A stretch of 64,000 bases of DNA, taken from positions 49,994-113,993 of the forward strand of contig NZ_JBOEFX010000069.1 in assembly GCF_050633125.1 (NCBI RefSeq), written 5' to 3'. Each line of letters opens with the position of its first letter. Positions within the stretch are counted from its first letter, which is position 1. Positions 27,101 through 34,526 of this stretch are shown here, in pieces. The notes below the pieces were generated by a model. The model did not search any database and was not told the DNA's origin. It worked only from the letters and a program-made list of their open reading frames with translations. This DNA is from Lewinella sp050633125. Its GTDB lineage: Bacteria > Bacteroidota > Bacteroidia > Chitinophagales > Saprospiraceae. The position numbers were made by a program, and so were the translations under genes.

Positions 27101-29037
27101 CGAGGATTGTCTGCGCCTGCATCGTCGGTCCATTCATAACTGCCGCCTGGGCCAGCACCTGATGCTTCAAGCACTGTTTCTCCATTGCTACAGCCAAAAC
27201 CACTGGTAATGACCACATCAATGACAGGAAGGTCATTGACATTGATATCAATAGTGGCTACTGCTTCACAACCGTTGGGGTCGGTAGCCGTCACTTGAAT
27301 AGTCGTACTATTTTGGAGTACAACATTGATTATTTGATCGTCACCGAGGAAATCGTTGTTGTTGAGGTCTATCCATTCCCATTGATCGCCATCAGATGCT
27401 TCTAAAGTGAATTCAGTGTCAGCACAAGCTTCATCGGGGCCGTCTATGAATACACTGAAGTCTACGAATTCTACCTCGACAGTTGCTTCTGTAGAAGGGC
27501 AGCCATCTACCATTACATTCAAAGTGTAGGTTCCTGCATCAGGTACATCTACGGATTGTCCCATGTAAATGGTACCGTCTGGTCCTTCCCATGTATAAAT
27601 TTCTACGCTGCCACCCAGGTCTACACTGCCTTCCAGCGTAGCTAAATCCCCAGGGCAGGGCATATTTAGCACCTGAGCGTCAGCTATTGGCTGGTCGGGT
27701 TCAAAGATTTCAACGACTTCTGACCTTGGGCAGTCGTTAGCTACGTTAATTGCTGTAACGTCATATTCTCCGGGAGGGAGATCGAAAGGCGTTGTGATAA
27801 GTCCAGAACATCCTAGACATTCAAAAACAATATTATTGTTGTCGTCAAAGACGTAAAAATTAAATACTTCGTCGGGGTCAAAGCCTCCGTTTCCTTCCAT
27901 CTCAATGGCACCATCGTCCTGGCCGCCACAAGTAACATCAATAGCGTTAAGTAATGGTGGGTCATCGTTACAACAAATAACGGAAGAAGTAATAGAGAAA
28001 TCTTGTCCGGAATTACATCCTGTTTGCGTCCAACTACCACTATCACCGTCGGACCAGATTTCAACGGTGAAACCTATGTCGTCACCGGTGAAATTTGGTG
28101 GGCAATCACCCACTTCTATATTGAAACAGAATTCAAAAGGGGGGGCACCGCCTGGGACGTTGGAACATCCACCACCGCCATCACCCCAGTTGTTGCCAGG
28201 GTCACCATCATTGGCAGAGCCTCCACAACCTACTCCGGCACTGGAGTCGTATGCGAAGCCAGGCCCAAAGGTGTCGCCAGTGTTACAGCCCGTCCAAGAG
28301 TCGTACCAGTCCCAAGAGCCTGTCCCATCACAAGAAGCTGGCGGGTTGGGGTTGATGGAGTTGACGTCCCAGCCATCACCGAATTCAAACGTTACGGCGT
28401 GTAACCACTCAATGGTACCGGCAGCATTACCTTCCCAAACGTTGATATTTACACAAATTTGAACGGATTGTCCGGAGGGGTAAGTACCGTTGATGGGAGG
28501 AGGGTTAGGAATAATTTCAATAGCTCCGGGAGGAGCACAACTGTTACAAAGGTTCCCACTGATTATTTCTAAATCAAAAGAGCCCTGATCATCGACATCA
28601 ACGCCAGAGACTAAGATGAAGTAGTCTAATCCAATCAAGGTGTTGACCGCAACACCAGTACTACCGTTGCCATCGTTACAATCTAAAGCCAAGAGGGAAA
28701 CACAATTGTCACCTTGATAAACAACAAGGTTGGGTTGGCTTAATCCATTAACATTTATGGTTGTTTGGTTTGCTGTCGCTGTGAAGGTAAACCATACTTC
28801 GGCAGCAGGGCCGCTTGTAGATCCTGAGGGACAATTGGAAAACACCGGATATGGGGAAACTGGTGTCGCATCAATATTATCAAAAGTGAAATTATTGGTC
28901 ACCGTTGATGTACTAGGACATGATGGCGGTGTTGTAAGGCTTAGCACTTCTGCGTCACCACAATCATCATTGGCGGGTTGGGCGAAAAGCGCAAGACTGA
29001 AGAGCGAAAATACAGTCAGGGTAAAAAATACTCGCAT
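21124..29037 (-). CDS. Giant PKD/FN3-repeat surface adhesin with gliding-motility (T9SS type B) C-terminus
   Basis: This 2637-residue protein has a signal peptide (residues 1-19). A Cys-rich N-terminal part contains 'SNCPSGSTSGPAAEVWFTFT'. Several Ig-like/PKD segments follow, then five tandem modules of about 230-240 residues, each with a PKD domain (Y-T-G-x-A, then Y-x-W-x-F-x-G-G) and an FN3-like domain ('FSWNAVAGATDYQVNV'-type strand). Near the end is a SprB-like repeat ('GAIVINNVAGGTPPYAYSLN'). The last 90 residues ('FVPTAFSPDGDETNDV' to 'VIKGDVMLMR'-like end) are a gliding-motility-associated type B T9SS sorting domain. It is probably a secreted adhesin exposed on the cell surface. It has its own promoter and a strong terminator, so it is monocistronic. 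Confidence 0.92.
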   Translation of the reverse strand: MRVFFTLTVFSLFSLALFAQPANDDCGDAEVLSLTTPPSCPSTSTVTNNFTFDNIDATPVSPYPVFSNCPSGSTSGPAAEVWFTFTATANQTTINVNGLSQPNLVVYQGDNCVSLLALDCNDGNGSTGVAVNTLIGLDYFILVSGVDVDDQGSFDLEIISGNLCNSCAPPGAIEIIPNPPPINGTYPSGQSVQICVNINVWEGNAAGTIEWLHAVTFEFGDGWDVNSINPNPPASCDGTGSWDWYDSWTGCNTGDTFGPGFAYDSSAGVGCGGSANDGDPGNNWGDGGGGCSNVPGGAPPFEFCFNIEVGDCPPNFTGDDIGFTVEIWSDGDSGSWTQTGCNSGQDFSITSSVICCNDDPPLLNAIDVTCGGQDDGAIEMEGNGGFDPDEVFNFYVFDDNNNIVFECLGCSGLITTPFDLPPGEYDVTAINVANDCPRSEVVEIFEPDQPIADAQVLNMPCPGDLATLEGSVDLGGSVEIYTWEGPDGTIYMGQSVDVPDAGTYTLNVMVDGCPSTEATVEVEFVDFSVFIDGPDEACADTEFTLEASDGDQWEWIDLNNNDFLGDDQIINVVLQNSTTIQVTATDPNGCEAVATIDINVNDLPVIDVVITSGFGCSNGETVLEASGAGPGGSYEWTDDAGADNPRVLIDPAPGFFTYEVIGTDANGCQEIGSIDVEIVPPPEVTLELSDDQVCAGEMVTVTAVSNDPISSIDWNGAGPNNQNPITVTVDDAMTIIADVTNSEGCTAFDVTAQIGVEQPPAPPVIICGISTSTTVEFVWNDIPGATEYEVTVQNTGDVFTVFSPTFTATGFSSNTDVTITVQAIGTDLCPVAPATFTCSTLSCPAFQLDIDPVAPICLTGTTPNIFLTYTSESNAGTITWEGNNVNTTTGEFSPTGAGVGTHTITIRYSDGTCEYTDTEDIVINATPTANFTVSSPGPICVNTPVTVTYTGNASAAATYTWNFAGGDAMPGTGQGPHTVTWPTGGTKTITLTVMENGCTSTQVSQSISVVAPIATPIVTCGTSTTSSVVFNWSAVAGATSYTVTDVTGPAGVLNGTTYTVSNLAPGQAVTISVTANTNNVCGPTTSTEVTCTAANCPNFNINITPVADICLNGMNTPVTLMATATGGAGGGTFTWSGPNVVGDQFTPTTAGPQVITVTYMEDNCMASETTTINVFDTPTSTFTIAPANICIGEDATVTYTGNASPGATYSWNFNGGVATPGTGQGPHTVNWAVGGPKTVTLTVSENGCTSASGSQNITVEEPMAAPVINCSPNTTQIVFSWNAIVGATGYQVNVINAPGGAMTALDEPNRTFTVTGLMAGDVVEIEVIALGNGPCGNSSNTFSCQAQDCPAITVDIDAVAPICLTTGMPSFDLTATIAGGAGDGVFTWSGDGITDMAAGTFSPTMAGVGPAAVTVNYREAGCDYVDDIVIQINAIPTADFTASSPVCVSGSSNILYTGDAAMSATYVWDFDGGTAVPGTGQGPHSVTWPTDGDKTISLTVTENGCQSGTFTQTVTVAPELIAPMIACDVTGDSIIFTWPAVAGATDYTVSIIDAPGNAFATGGDPAQTFTVAGLTPGQTVTIEVTAISGTACPNISFQGNCALENCPDITVDITDVAPICLDANTTSLDLVATLTGNTSGTLSWMGTGITDPIAGTFDPTATGAGSFDIIATYEETSCFYADTTTIVVNAQPDASFNATGPVCEDDISIVTYTGGADPAANYNWMFDGGTIISGADAGPYEISWPDGGNPTISLTVTENGCPSDPFSLSVEVIDSLIAPIINCDSDNTSITFSWNAVAGATDYQVNVIAAPAGATETADIPNRTYTFSNLMPEDEVTIEVVVITNSICGGISSTQTCASEACIDRFFGPDTYGPFCADAGNQMLSPVITGGNVTGMITWSGDGIVAPNGTFDPASANIGDNLVTLSYEQTGCFYDTTYTVVVNPVPVADFTVTSPICITGNSTITFTGTASGAAMYDWDFAGGTIISGTGAGPYEINWATPGTKDITLTITDNDCTGNTAMQSVEVQDVIAPVVISCADATTSSVTFSWDDVAGADTYTVVVIQGPVGTQNGNTYLVDGIVDGEEVIIEVTASGNTVCGTSVATGTCTALTCQPVTIGLTGPDVICSGEDAAFTISYSGGQGTPLTIDYTVNDVPAQLTNVNDGDQISLTGLTAETTVVITQVADEVNTNCIYPVAATWTVAVDAPVNAGANATVDPVCPDDATTIDLDAALVGADAGGVWTETSNPLSTGGAFQSAAGTFNALGQNSGTYTFVYTVDGGACPDASSTVSFTINETPTADAGLDQTLTCNMGAVVLGGNSSTGVSYNWTSDNPDAMIMDPTAELIDVSAPGIYTLEVTNAAGCTAVDQVEVLSDFDVPVADVSISEVSCFQSADGAIVINNVAGGTPPYAYSLNNGTPTTNPFFGNLSGAEYTLTITDINGCFTELSIMLLEPTEVAVELVTSLENNGNEIQLGESITLQALYDPSILIDTIVWQPDSIGVNGENAVTVSPDQTMTYSVTITDINGCSDSDNMTVIVRKTRPVFVPTAFSPDGDETNDVLYPFGGNEVKEIKSFMIFNRWGEAVFENFDFLPNNPSEGWDGRFRGQVQNAAVFVYFLEVEFIDGEVEIIKGDVMLMR

Positions 29038-29273
29038 AGTTACTCGTTTACCGAACGCTTGGGAAAAGAGCTAGGGGCATCTCAACGGATAAGCTTTACT
29101 TCGTAATGAAGAAGCTTTAGGTAAACCCAAAATGTTTTACACGAGTAGTAAGTTAACTGGGGCGTAATAGTTAGGTGTAGTGCAATGTTAAGCTGAAAGC
29201 GTTTTTCCCAGTGCGTTCAAAATAATTCGGAAAATTAATGACCAATAAAATGTATTATTGGTTTCTTTGCTGG

Positions 29274-29303
29274 CAAAGATAGTTTATTTTGCCAGCTCTC
29301 AAA
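29274..29303 (-). promoter_or_regulatory. Promoter of the PKD adhesin gene
   Basis: On the minus strand TTTG (29300-29303), an 18-base spacer and TATCTTTG (29274-29281) match the Bacteroidota consensus at both positions. The predicted start near 29267 leaves an untranslated leader of about 230 bases, long enough for regulation. I see no recognised riboswitch in 29038-29267. Confidence 0.6.
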
Positions 29304-29334
29304 TGGATAAAGTAAATTTTAGGTTAATCAAATA

Positions 29335-30282
29335 ATGTTCATGGCTGATAATTCTATATTTAAATTGACCTTGGGAAAACAGCCATGGCTGGTGATAGTC
29401 CTTACCTTATTAGCATTGATTTTCGGGATGGGATTAGGGGCTGCTTTAGGTCACTTAGTCGTACAATCTCTTGGTGTTGACATAGGCCAAATAATGAACA
29501 GCGAAGAGGCTATAGCCTTGGATTTGTTAGAGCGGCAAGGTATTCGATGGTTCAATCTGGTAGCTCATGTTTTCTCTTTTACTTTTGCGGCCTTGCTGGT
29601 GGCTTGGCTCGCCAAAGGGGATCGTAGTTGGACTGCTTTTTTACAACTAGATCGCTTTACGACAGCCCAACTGGTGGGGCTGAGTGTCTTGCTTTTGGTG
29701 GCCACGTTGCCACTCATTCAGTTTAGTAATTGGCTCAATGCGAATTTACCCTTGCCGGAATGGATGATAAGTATGGAAGATAGCCAAAATTGGCTGGTAG
29801 GGGAAGTGCTGCGAATGGAGAGCTTTAAGGAGTTTTTGGTGGCTCTAACGGTTGCCGCTGTCGCTCCCGCTATCGGAGAAGAGCTATTATTTCGTGGGCT
29901 ATTGCAGCCCCAGTTGCAGAAATTGGTCAATAATCCTCATTGGGGGATATGGCTGAGTGCTATCTTGTTTTCTGCTATTCATCTTCAGTTTGTGGGATTC
30001 TTTCCTCGGATGTTATTGGGTGCCTTGTTGGGGTATCTATTATGGTGGAGTGGTTCTTTATGGCTGCCAATTTTGATTCATTTTCTTTTTAATGGTGTAC
30101 AGATTCTTGGAGCGTATTTTAACCCAGAAGCAATGAAGGTAGCTGTTGATACAACAGAAATAGAAATGCCTCCTATTTGGCTGGTTGCCTTGAGTTTATT
30201 AGCGGCCGGCTATTTAGTAAAGCTGTTTCATGAAAAGCGAATACCTGAGGCGATTAATCAACAAGGAGATGGGGCCGCTTGA
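29335..30282 (+). CDS. CPBP family intramembrane metalloprotease (CAAX protease-like)
   Basis: This 315-residue multi-spanning membrane protein has about eight hydrophobic segments. The protease motifs are 'EELLFRG' at 182-188 (E-E-x-x-x-R), His216 in 'SAIHLQF' and His249 in 'LIHFLFN', which together form the Abi/CPBP metal site in the membrane. Family members cut prenylated or other membrane-bound peptides; the substrate here is unknown. ATG codons at 29335 and 29341 are both possible. It is followed after 86 bases by cdsA. Confidence 0.9.
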   Translation: MFMADNSIFKLTLGKQPWLVIVLTLLALIFGMGLGAALGHLVVQSLGVDIGQIMNSEEAIALDLLERQGIRWFNLVAHVFSFTFAALLVAWLAKGDRSWTAFLQLDRFTTAQLVGLSVLLLVATLPLIQFSNWLNANLPLPEWMISMEDSQNWLVGEVLRMESFKEFLVALTVAAVAPAIGEELLFRGLLQPQLQKLVNNPHWGIWLSAILFSAIHLQFVGFFPRMLLGALLGYLLWWSGSLWLPILIHFLFNGVQILGAYFNPEAMKVAVDTTEIEMPPIWLVALSLLAAGYLVKLFHEKRIPEAINQQGDGAA

Positions 30283-30335
30283 GGCAAGGAATAAGATAAT
30301 CATGCTTAGAAAGGAAGGAGCTTAAACATATTCTG

Positions 30336-30343
30336 TATTTTTG
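30336..30343 (+). promoter_or_regulatory. -7 promoter element of cdsA
   Basis: TATTTTTG matches TAnnTTTG, 25 bases before the cdsA start. No -33 match is visible. Confidence 0.4.
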
Positions 30344-30368
30344 GCCCCATAATCAGACAAGAGCTTAA

Positions 30369-31214
30369 ATGTCGTCAATGCAGGGATTGTTAAGAAGAGG
30401 AGCTACTGCGGCTATCTTTGTGGTAGTTATGCTGGCAGGCCTTTTTGGTGGCCCTTATAGTTTTGTGTTACTTTTTGCTATCATCACAGGGATTTGTTTG
30501 TGGGAATATTTAGGAATGGTGTTGATAAAAGACACCCGCCGTGATAAAATCCGCAAGATTGTAGGGTTAATAATGGGGATACTTCCTGTTGTTCTCAGTG
30601 CGATGACAAACTTGGAAGTCATAAAGGACCCTGAAACGTTTGTAATCTTCACCTCGTTATTGTTTTCTCCTTTTATTTTCATGGCGTTCATCTACGAACT
30701 TTTTACAAAGTCAGACCAGCCGTTTGCTAACATAGCTTATATCGTTTTGGGTATTATTTACATTGGTGTTCCTTTTGCACTATTGGATTTCATAGCCTTT
30801 GATGGCGAGCACTTTTATGCCAATACCGTTTTTGGTATCCTGGTACTTACCTGGATGAATGATACCGGCGCTTATCTAGTGGGCTCTCGGTTTGGAAAAA
30901 CACCGCTATTGCCGAGAGTATCTCCCAAAAAGACCTGGGAGGGCTCAATCGGTGGCGGAGTGATTACGTTTATATCAGCACTAATCCTTTATTTTACGAT
31001 CAATGAGCTAAGAATTGTAGACTGGCTGGTGCTAGCTGCTATTGTAAGTATTTTTGCTTCCTTAGGCGATTTGGTAGAAAGCTTGCTAAAGCGTAGTGTG
31101 GACATGAAGGATAGTGGAACACTTTTACCGGGCCATGGAGGTTTACTCGATCGCTTTGACGGATTCATTTTTTGTCTGCCTTTCGCGGCGGCCTATTTGC
31201 TCTGGATTCGTTAA
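30369..31214 (+). CDS. cdsA: Phosphatidate cytidylyltransferase
   Basis: This 281-residue inner-membrane enzyme makes CDP-diacylglycerol from phosphatidic acid and CTP, the entry point of phospholipid synthesis. The family signature is intact near the C-terminus ('DSGTLLPGHGGLLDRFDG', matching S-x-x-K-D-x-x-x-x-x-P-G-H-G-G-x-x-D-R-x-D), preceded by 'SPKKTWEGSIGG'. Several transmembrane helices are evident. Phosphatidylserine decarboxylase follows 38 bases later, so the pair covers two steps of the phosphatidylethanolamine pathway. Confidence 0.96.
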   Translation: MSSMQGLLRRGATAAIFVVVMLAGLFGGPYSFVLLFAIITGICLWEYLGMVLIKDTRRDKIRKIVGLIMGILPVVLSAMTNLEVIKDPETFVIFTSLLFSPFIFMAFIYELFTKSDQPFANIAYIVLGIIYIGVPFALLDFIAFDGEHFYANTVFGILVLTWMNDTGAYLVGSRFGKTPLLPRVSPKKTWEGSIGGGVITFISALILYFTINELRIVDWLVLAAIVSIFASLGDLVESLLKRSVDMKDSGTLLPGHGGLLDRFDGFIFCLPFAAAYLLWIR

Positions 31215-31252
31215 GATCCTGGCATCAACTAACAAGAACTAAGTATATTTTT

Positions 31253-31903
31253 ATGATTCATAAAGAGGGAAGAAAAATCTTACCACTGGCGTTTGTCGCC
31301 TTATTTGGCCTCGCTCTATTTGGGCATTTTTACCTGGCTACGTTACCGGGATTATTGCTAAAAATAGCTTGCGGCGTCTTCTTTTTACTGATTCTACAGT
31401 TTTTCAGAAACCCTAAACGAGTTATTCCCCAGGAAGATTCCAGGTTGGTCTACGTTCCTGCAGATGGCAAAGTCGTTGTTATCGAAAAAGTACAGGAAGA
31501 GGAGTATTTTCAAGAAGAACGTTTGCAGGTGAGTATTTTTATGTCTCCCCTTAATGTTCACGTCAATCGAAGCCCTCTTGCTGGAATTGTCAAGTATTTT
31601 AAATACCATCCGGGGAAATACCTGGTAGCTTGGCACCCCAAGTCCAGTACTGAAAATGAACGAGCTACAGTCGTTGTTGATAATGGCAAGCATGAAGTAC
31701 TTTTACGGCAAATTGCCGGTGCTGTTGCTCGCCGAATTCGTACCTATGTTACGCCTGATCAGCAACTTAAACAAGGTGAAGAATTTGGCTTTATTACCTT
31801 CGGCTCCCGGGTTGATATCTTTCTGCCGCTAGATGCGCAAATGAAAGTTTCCATCGGTGACGATGTGAAAGGGAATCTTGATGTCTTGGCGGAGTTGTCT
31901 TAG
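31253..31903 (+). CDS. psd: Phosphatidylserine decarboxylase, short (archaetidylserine-type) form
   Basis: This protein of about 216 residues begins at ATG 31253 (MIHKEG); a longer reading from 31172 would overlap cdsA and is not needed. It has two N-terminal membrane helices, then the short-form Psd core: 'RNPKRVIPQEDSRLVYVPAD', 'MSPLNVHVNRSPLAG' with the conserved His, and the self-cleavage site 'FGSRVD', where the Ser becomes the pyruvoyl cofactor. It converts phosphatidylserine to phosphatidylethanolamine and is a natural partner of the preceding cdsA. Confidence 0.95.
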   Translation: MIHKEGRKILPLAFVALFGLALFGHFYLATLPGLLLKIACGVFFLLILQFFRNPKRVIPQEDSRLVYVPADGKVVVIEKVQEEEYFQEERLQVSIFMSPLNVHVNRSPLAGIVKYFKYHPGKYLVAWHPKSSTENERATVVVDNGKHEVLLRQIAGAVARRIRTYVTPDQQLKQGEEFGFITFGSRVDIFLPLDAQMKVSIGDDVKGNLDVLAELS

Positions 31904-31929
31904 GTTGGTGTAAGGGGGTAAGACGAGGT

Positions 31930-32778
31930 CTAACCATCAACCATCAACCAGTAAAGATATTTTCGCATAGAGCCATGAGGGACGGTTGAGAGATGGTTTC
32001 TTTTGTAGGTGTACAATTCTTTTGCAGCGTGGTTCATTTCGTAAGCTTCAAGTGCCTCGAAAAGTAAATAGGCAGCAGGTCCCAGCCATTCCTCATGCGC
32101 TTCTTTTTTGTCCTGCCAGGGAGGAGCTTGTTCTCTGAATGCTCTCAGTATATCTTCTGCCCGATCTTGGTCTGGTATCCAGGCCATCATGGCCAGTGCG
32201 TTGTTTGCCAGGATTGATGCTGCTGTCACCGTGATTGCAGGCAACTCCTCATAGGTGTTTTTCTTTTTATTCCACAACTGTCGATCTGTTTCATAAATAT
32301 AAACCTCCTTTAATTGAATGAGTTGTTCTACCTGCGATGGTGGTAACTTACACTTTAGTAGTTGTTCCGTAGACCAAATCCAGGCCGCTTGCACCGCTGG
32401 CAGGTAGTTAGGATTAGTGGAGGGCCATTGGAGTAACCCTGTCTCATCAGGATCGAGGAGTTCAGCAAGGTGAAGGTGATTGTTCGATAGCTGTTCGAGT
32501 ACGGAGAGGTCTTCGCTAAATAACGGAGTTGCCAATCCTGCAAGTACCAAGTCACTGGGATTGAAGGATGTTTCAGTACGCTGTCTTAGTTGTTCTAGAC
32601 AAAAAACTTTAAAATTATCAGGGACTTTATTGGCCCAGATACGACCAGCACACATCCATTCTGCAAGTACTAGCGAAGTAGGCTCCGAAGTGTTGTTTTT
32701 GAGGGTCAATTCATTGATCCAAGCCAAGATGACTTCCGGCTCTAATTTTACTGCCTTACCTGCGTTTTCCTTTTCCAT
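31930..32778 (-). CDS. Hypothetical helical protein
   Basis: This 282-residue protein has no signal or membrane segment and is rich in helix with Trp and Leu pairs ('LAEWMCAGRIWANKVP', 'YLPAVQAAWIWSTEQLL'). I do not recognise the family. It is the last gene of a minus-strand run below the metallophosphoesterase, with a gap of 135 bases. It is probably cytosolic. The coding frame is long and undisturbed, so I take it as real. Confidence 0.65.
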   Translation of the reverse strand: MEKENAGKAVKLEPEVILAWINELTLKNNTSEPTSLVLAEWMCAGRIWANKVPDNFKVFCLEQLRQRTETSFNPSDLVLAGLATPLFSEDLSVLEQLSNNHLHLAELLDPDETGLLQWPSTNPNYLPAVQAAWIWSTEQLLKCKLPPSQVEQLIQLKEVYIYETDRQLWNKKKNTYEELPAITVTAASILANNALAMMAWIPDQDRAEDILRAFREQAPPWQDKKEAHEEWLGPAAYLLFEALEAYEMNHAAKELYTYKRNHLSTVPHGSMRKYLYWLMVDG

Positions 32779-32913
32779 TATGGATCAAATATCAGGAAAA
32801 GTAGTAGGATTTTATGGCATTAAGGAAGGAAAGTAATAGAAGGACGAGAAAAAATGAATTAGAGTAATCATATAGATGCAGAAGTTTAGTTTTGTTGTTA
32901 ATTTGAATTGCAA

Positions 32914-33642
32914 CTAAACATAAACCACAGCATGTTCGAGCATTTCCCCGTCCCAATTGATATAACGATAGGCAATATTGTGATGATCAACAGCAAAATC
33001 ATGTTGCTGCCAGTCAATCTGGAAATAACAGCTGGGGGTGATATGGATATTTAGGTTGCGCCAGCGCATTGATTTTTCAACATGATAATGCCCCGTGAAA
33101 ATACTGATCGGGTAAGAGTGCTCGGTGAGCACTGATAATAAAGGTTCTCTATTGCGCAATGCATGTTTGTTGTCCATAAAGGGTACACCCATCTTCATCG
33201 GCGGATGATGCATAAACAGGCAGATAGGAGCAGGATGAGCTTGCAAGTATTCCCTAAGTAAATCCAGTGTGGTTTCATCAACCTGCCCTGGCCCTGAGTC
33301 GAGTAATACAAGAGGTGGTTGGCCATCAGGAGAAGTGAGAAATAAAGCTCCTTTTTGTAACTGTTGATGGAGACCAAAGGTGCTGACCATCATTTCTTTG
33401 TCATCATGATTTCCGGGAATGACCAAGTAGTTGAACTGGAAATCGTTGAGCTGCTGTTTGATCCATTGGTAAATAGCAAGGTCTCCTTCCTCAAGGCAAA
33501 GGTCGCCACTGATGACCAGTAAATCGTGAGGAACGGCTTTGGCTGCTTTTAGGACTTTAATAAAATTTGCTCTGATATCAATGTCAAAGGGGCGTTCTTC
33601 AGGTGTGCCAATGTGTAGATCGGTTATTTGAATAATTCTCAT
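32914..33642 (-). CDS. Calcineurin-like metallophosphoesterase (CpdA-like)
   Basis: This 242-residue cytosolic enzyme has all the metal-binding motifs of the family in order: 'ITDLHIG' (Asp8, His10), 'ISGDLCLEEGD', 'IPGNHDD', 'FMHHPP' and 'FTGHYHVE'. The arrangement is closest to class III cyclic-nucleotide phosphodiesterases such as CpdA, although cAMP specificity cannot be shown. The gene starts nine bases after the S24 repressor stop, so the two form an operon. Confidence 0.9.
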   Translation of the reverse strand: MRIIQITDLHIGTPEERPFDIDIRANFIKVLKAAKAVPHDLLVISGDLCLEEGDLAIYQWIKQQLNDFQFNYLVIPGNHDDKEMMVSTFGLHQQLQKGALFLTSPDGQPPLVLLDSGPGQVDETTLDLLREYLQAHPAPICLFMHHPPMKMGVPFMDNKHALRNREPLLSVLTEHSYPISIFTGHYHVEKSMRWRNLNIHITPSCYFQIDWQQHDFAVDHHNIAYRYINWDGEMLEHAVVYV

Positions 33643-33651
33643 AAGGGGGGC

Positions 33652-34386
33652 TTAACTAATAGCATGATCAGTTAAACGACGTTTTACCCGCAAAACTTGT
33701 TTGATTTCTTCAAGATCAAGTTGATAAGGTTGATAAACACTGGCATTGTCCGAAATAAGGCGCAGTTGAGTGACTAGCCCATCTGTTTTTAGCTGTTGAA
33801 TCCGCTTAACCACGACTACATCACTGACGATCACATAAACTTCATTGTCTCGGATCACAGGAAAGGTGCCATCAAGGGGCTTCTCCAGGGCTTCGCAAAT
33901 AACTAAATCTCCATTAGTAATGGTGGGCAACATGCTATCCCCGCTCACTGGGAAGGCCAAAAGTTCCCCAGACATACCTGGGATACTAAAACTAGGGAGC
34001 TCCTGAAAGTAAGTAGGTGCTTGAAAATCAAGCGCGTAACCAGCCAGTGCTTTTTGAGGAACCAGCTTGATGTTTTGTCGGCCATTATTGACCATTTCAT
34101 TAGTACCTCCTGTTGGAAGTTCTCTTTCGCTACCGGGATTGGCCATAAAAGGAGGTACGTCAAGGCCAAACAAATAGTTGGCATCTATCTCGTAAGTATC
34201 ACATAGTTGGTGAATCTGGTCTACCGTAAGATTGCGCTTTCCTTGTAAAATACTGTTGATAACATGGTTGTAAGTACCAAGGTGTTTGGCTAAATCAGAC
34301 TTTCCGCGGATTAAATGTTTATCTTCTAATAATTTATATACTTGTACAAATCGTTGATTTACAATACTATCTGAGAATTTACTCAT
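33652..34386 (-). CDS. XRE/S24 LexA-like repressor
   Basis: This 244-residue regulator has an N-terminal helix-turn-helix ('KSDLAKHLGTYNHVINSIL', then 'GKRNLTVDQI'), a linker, and an S24 peptidase domain. The catalytic Ser151 is in 'SGDSM' and Lys194 in 'VVVKRI'. 'ALAGYA' at 114-119 contains an Ala-Gly that could be the self-cleavage bond. Such proteins repress genes until they cleave themselves under stress. It is divergent from the glucosaminidase gene, and the shared upstream region has several repeats of the same heptamer, probable operators. The downstream gene is a metallophosphoesterase. Confidence 0.9.
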   Translation of the reverse strand: MSKFSDSIVNQRFVQVYKLLEDKHLIRGKSDLAKHLGTYNHVINSILQGKRNLTVDQIHQLCDTYEIDANYLFGLDVPPFMANPGSERELPTGGTNEMVNNGRQNIKLVPQKALAGYALDFQAPTYFQELPSFSIPGMSGELLAFPVSGDSMLPTITNGDLVICEALEKPLDGTFPVIRDNEVYVIVSDVVVVKRIQQLKTDGLVTQLRLISDNASVYQPYQLDLEEIKQVLRVKRRLTDHAIS

Positions 34387-34438
34387 TTGTTTAAAAATAA
34401 AAGTTTGAAAATAATTGTTTATAATAAACTTTGTGTTT

Positions 34439-34446
34439 TATATTTG
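34439..34446 (+). promoter_or_regulatory. -7 promoter element of the glucosaminidase gene
   Basis: TATATTTG matches TAnnTTTG and lies 80 bases before the start at 34527. TTTG-like bases occur upstream, near 34417, at roughly the right distance. Confidence 0.4.
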
Positions 34447-34456
34447 TAGTGCGAGC

Positions 34457-34510
34457 AACAATAAGTTTTTGTTTTACTACAAATTATTGTCGCAATATAA
34501 CAATAAGTTT
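34457..34510. promoter_or_regulatory. Candidate operator field for the divergent S24 repressor
   Basis: AACAATAAGTTT occurs twice as a direct repeat (34457-34468 and 34499-34510), and between them lies ACAAATTATTGT (34479-34490), whose TTATTGT half is the inverse of ACAATAA. Three copies of one heptamer are spaced at about 20-base intervals, downstream of the -7 element, where a bound repressor would block transcription. Confidence 0.5.
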
Positions 34511-34526
34511 CGCAAAAATCTCAGCC

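Noticed and set aside
22699..28462. Many plus-strand frames opposite the PKD adhesin
   Set aside because: They are shadows of a Thr/Gly/Pro-rich repeated gene on the minus strand. None has a plausible start or domain.
31172..31252. Longer start for the phosphatidylserine decarboxylase
   Set aside because: It would overlap cdsA by 43 bases and add residues not found in the family. ATG 31253 gives the usual length.
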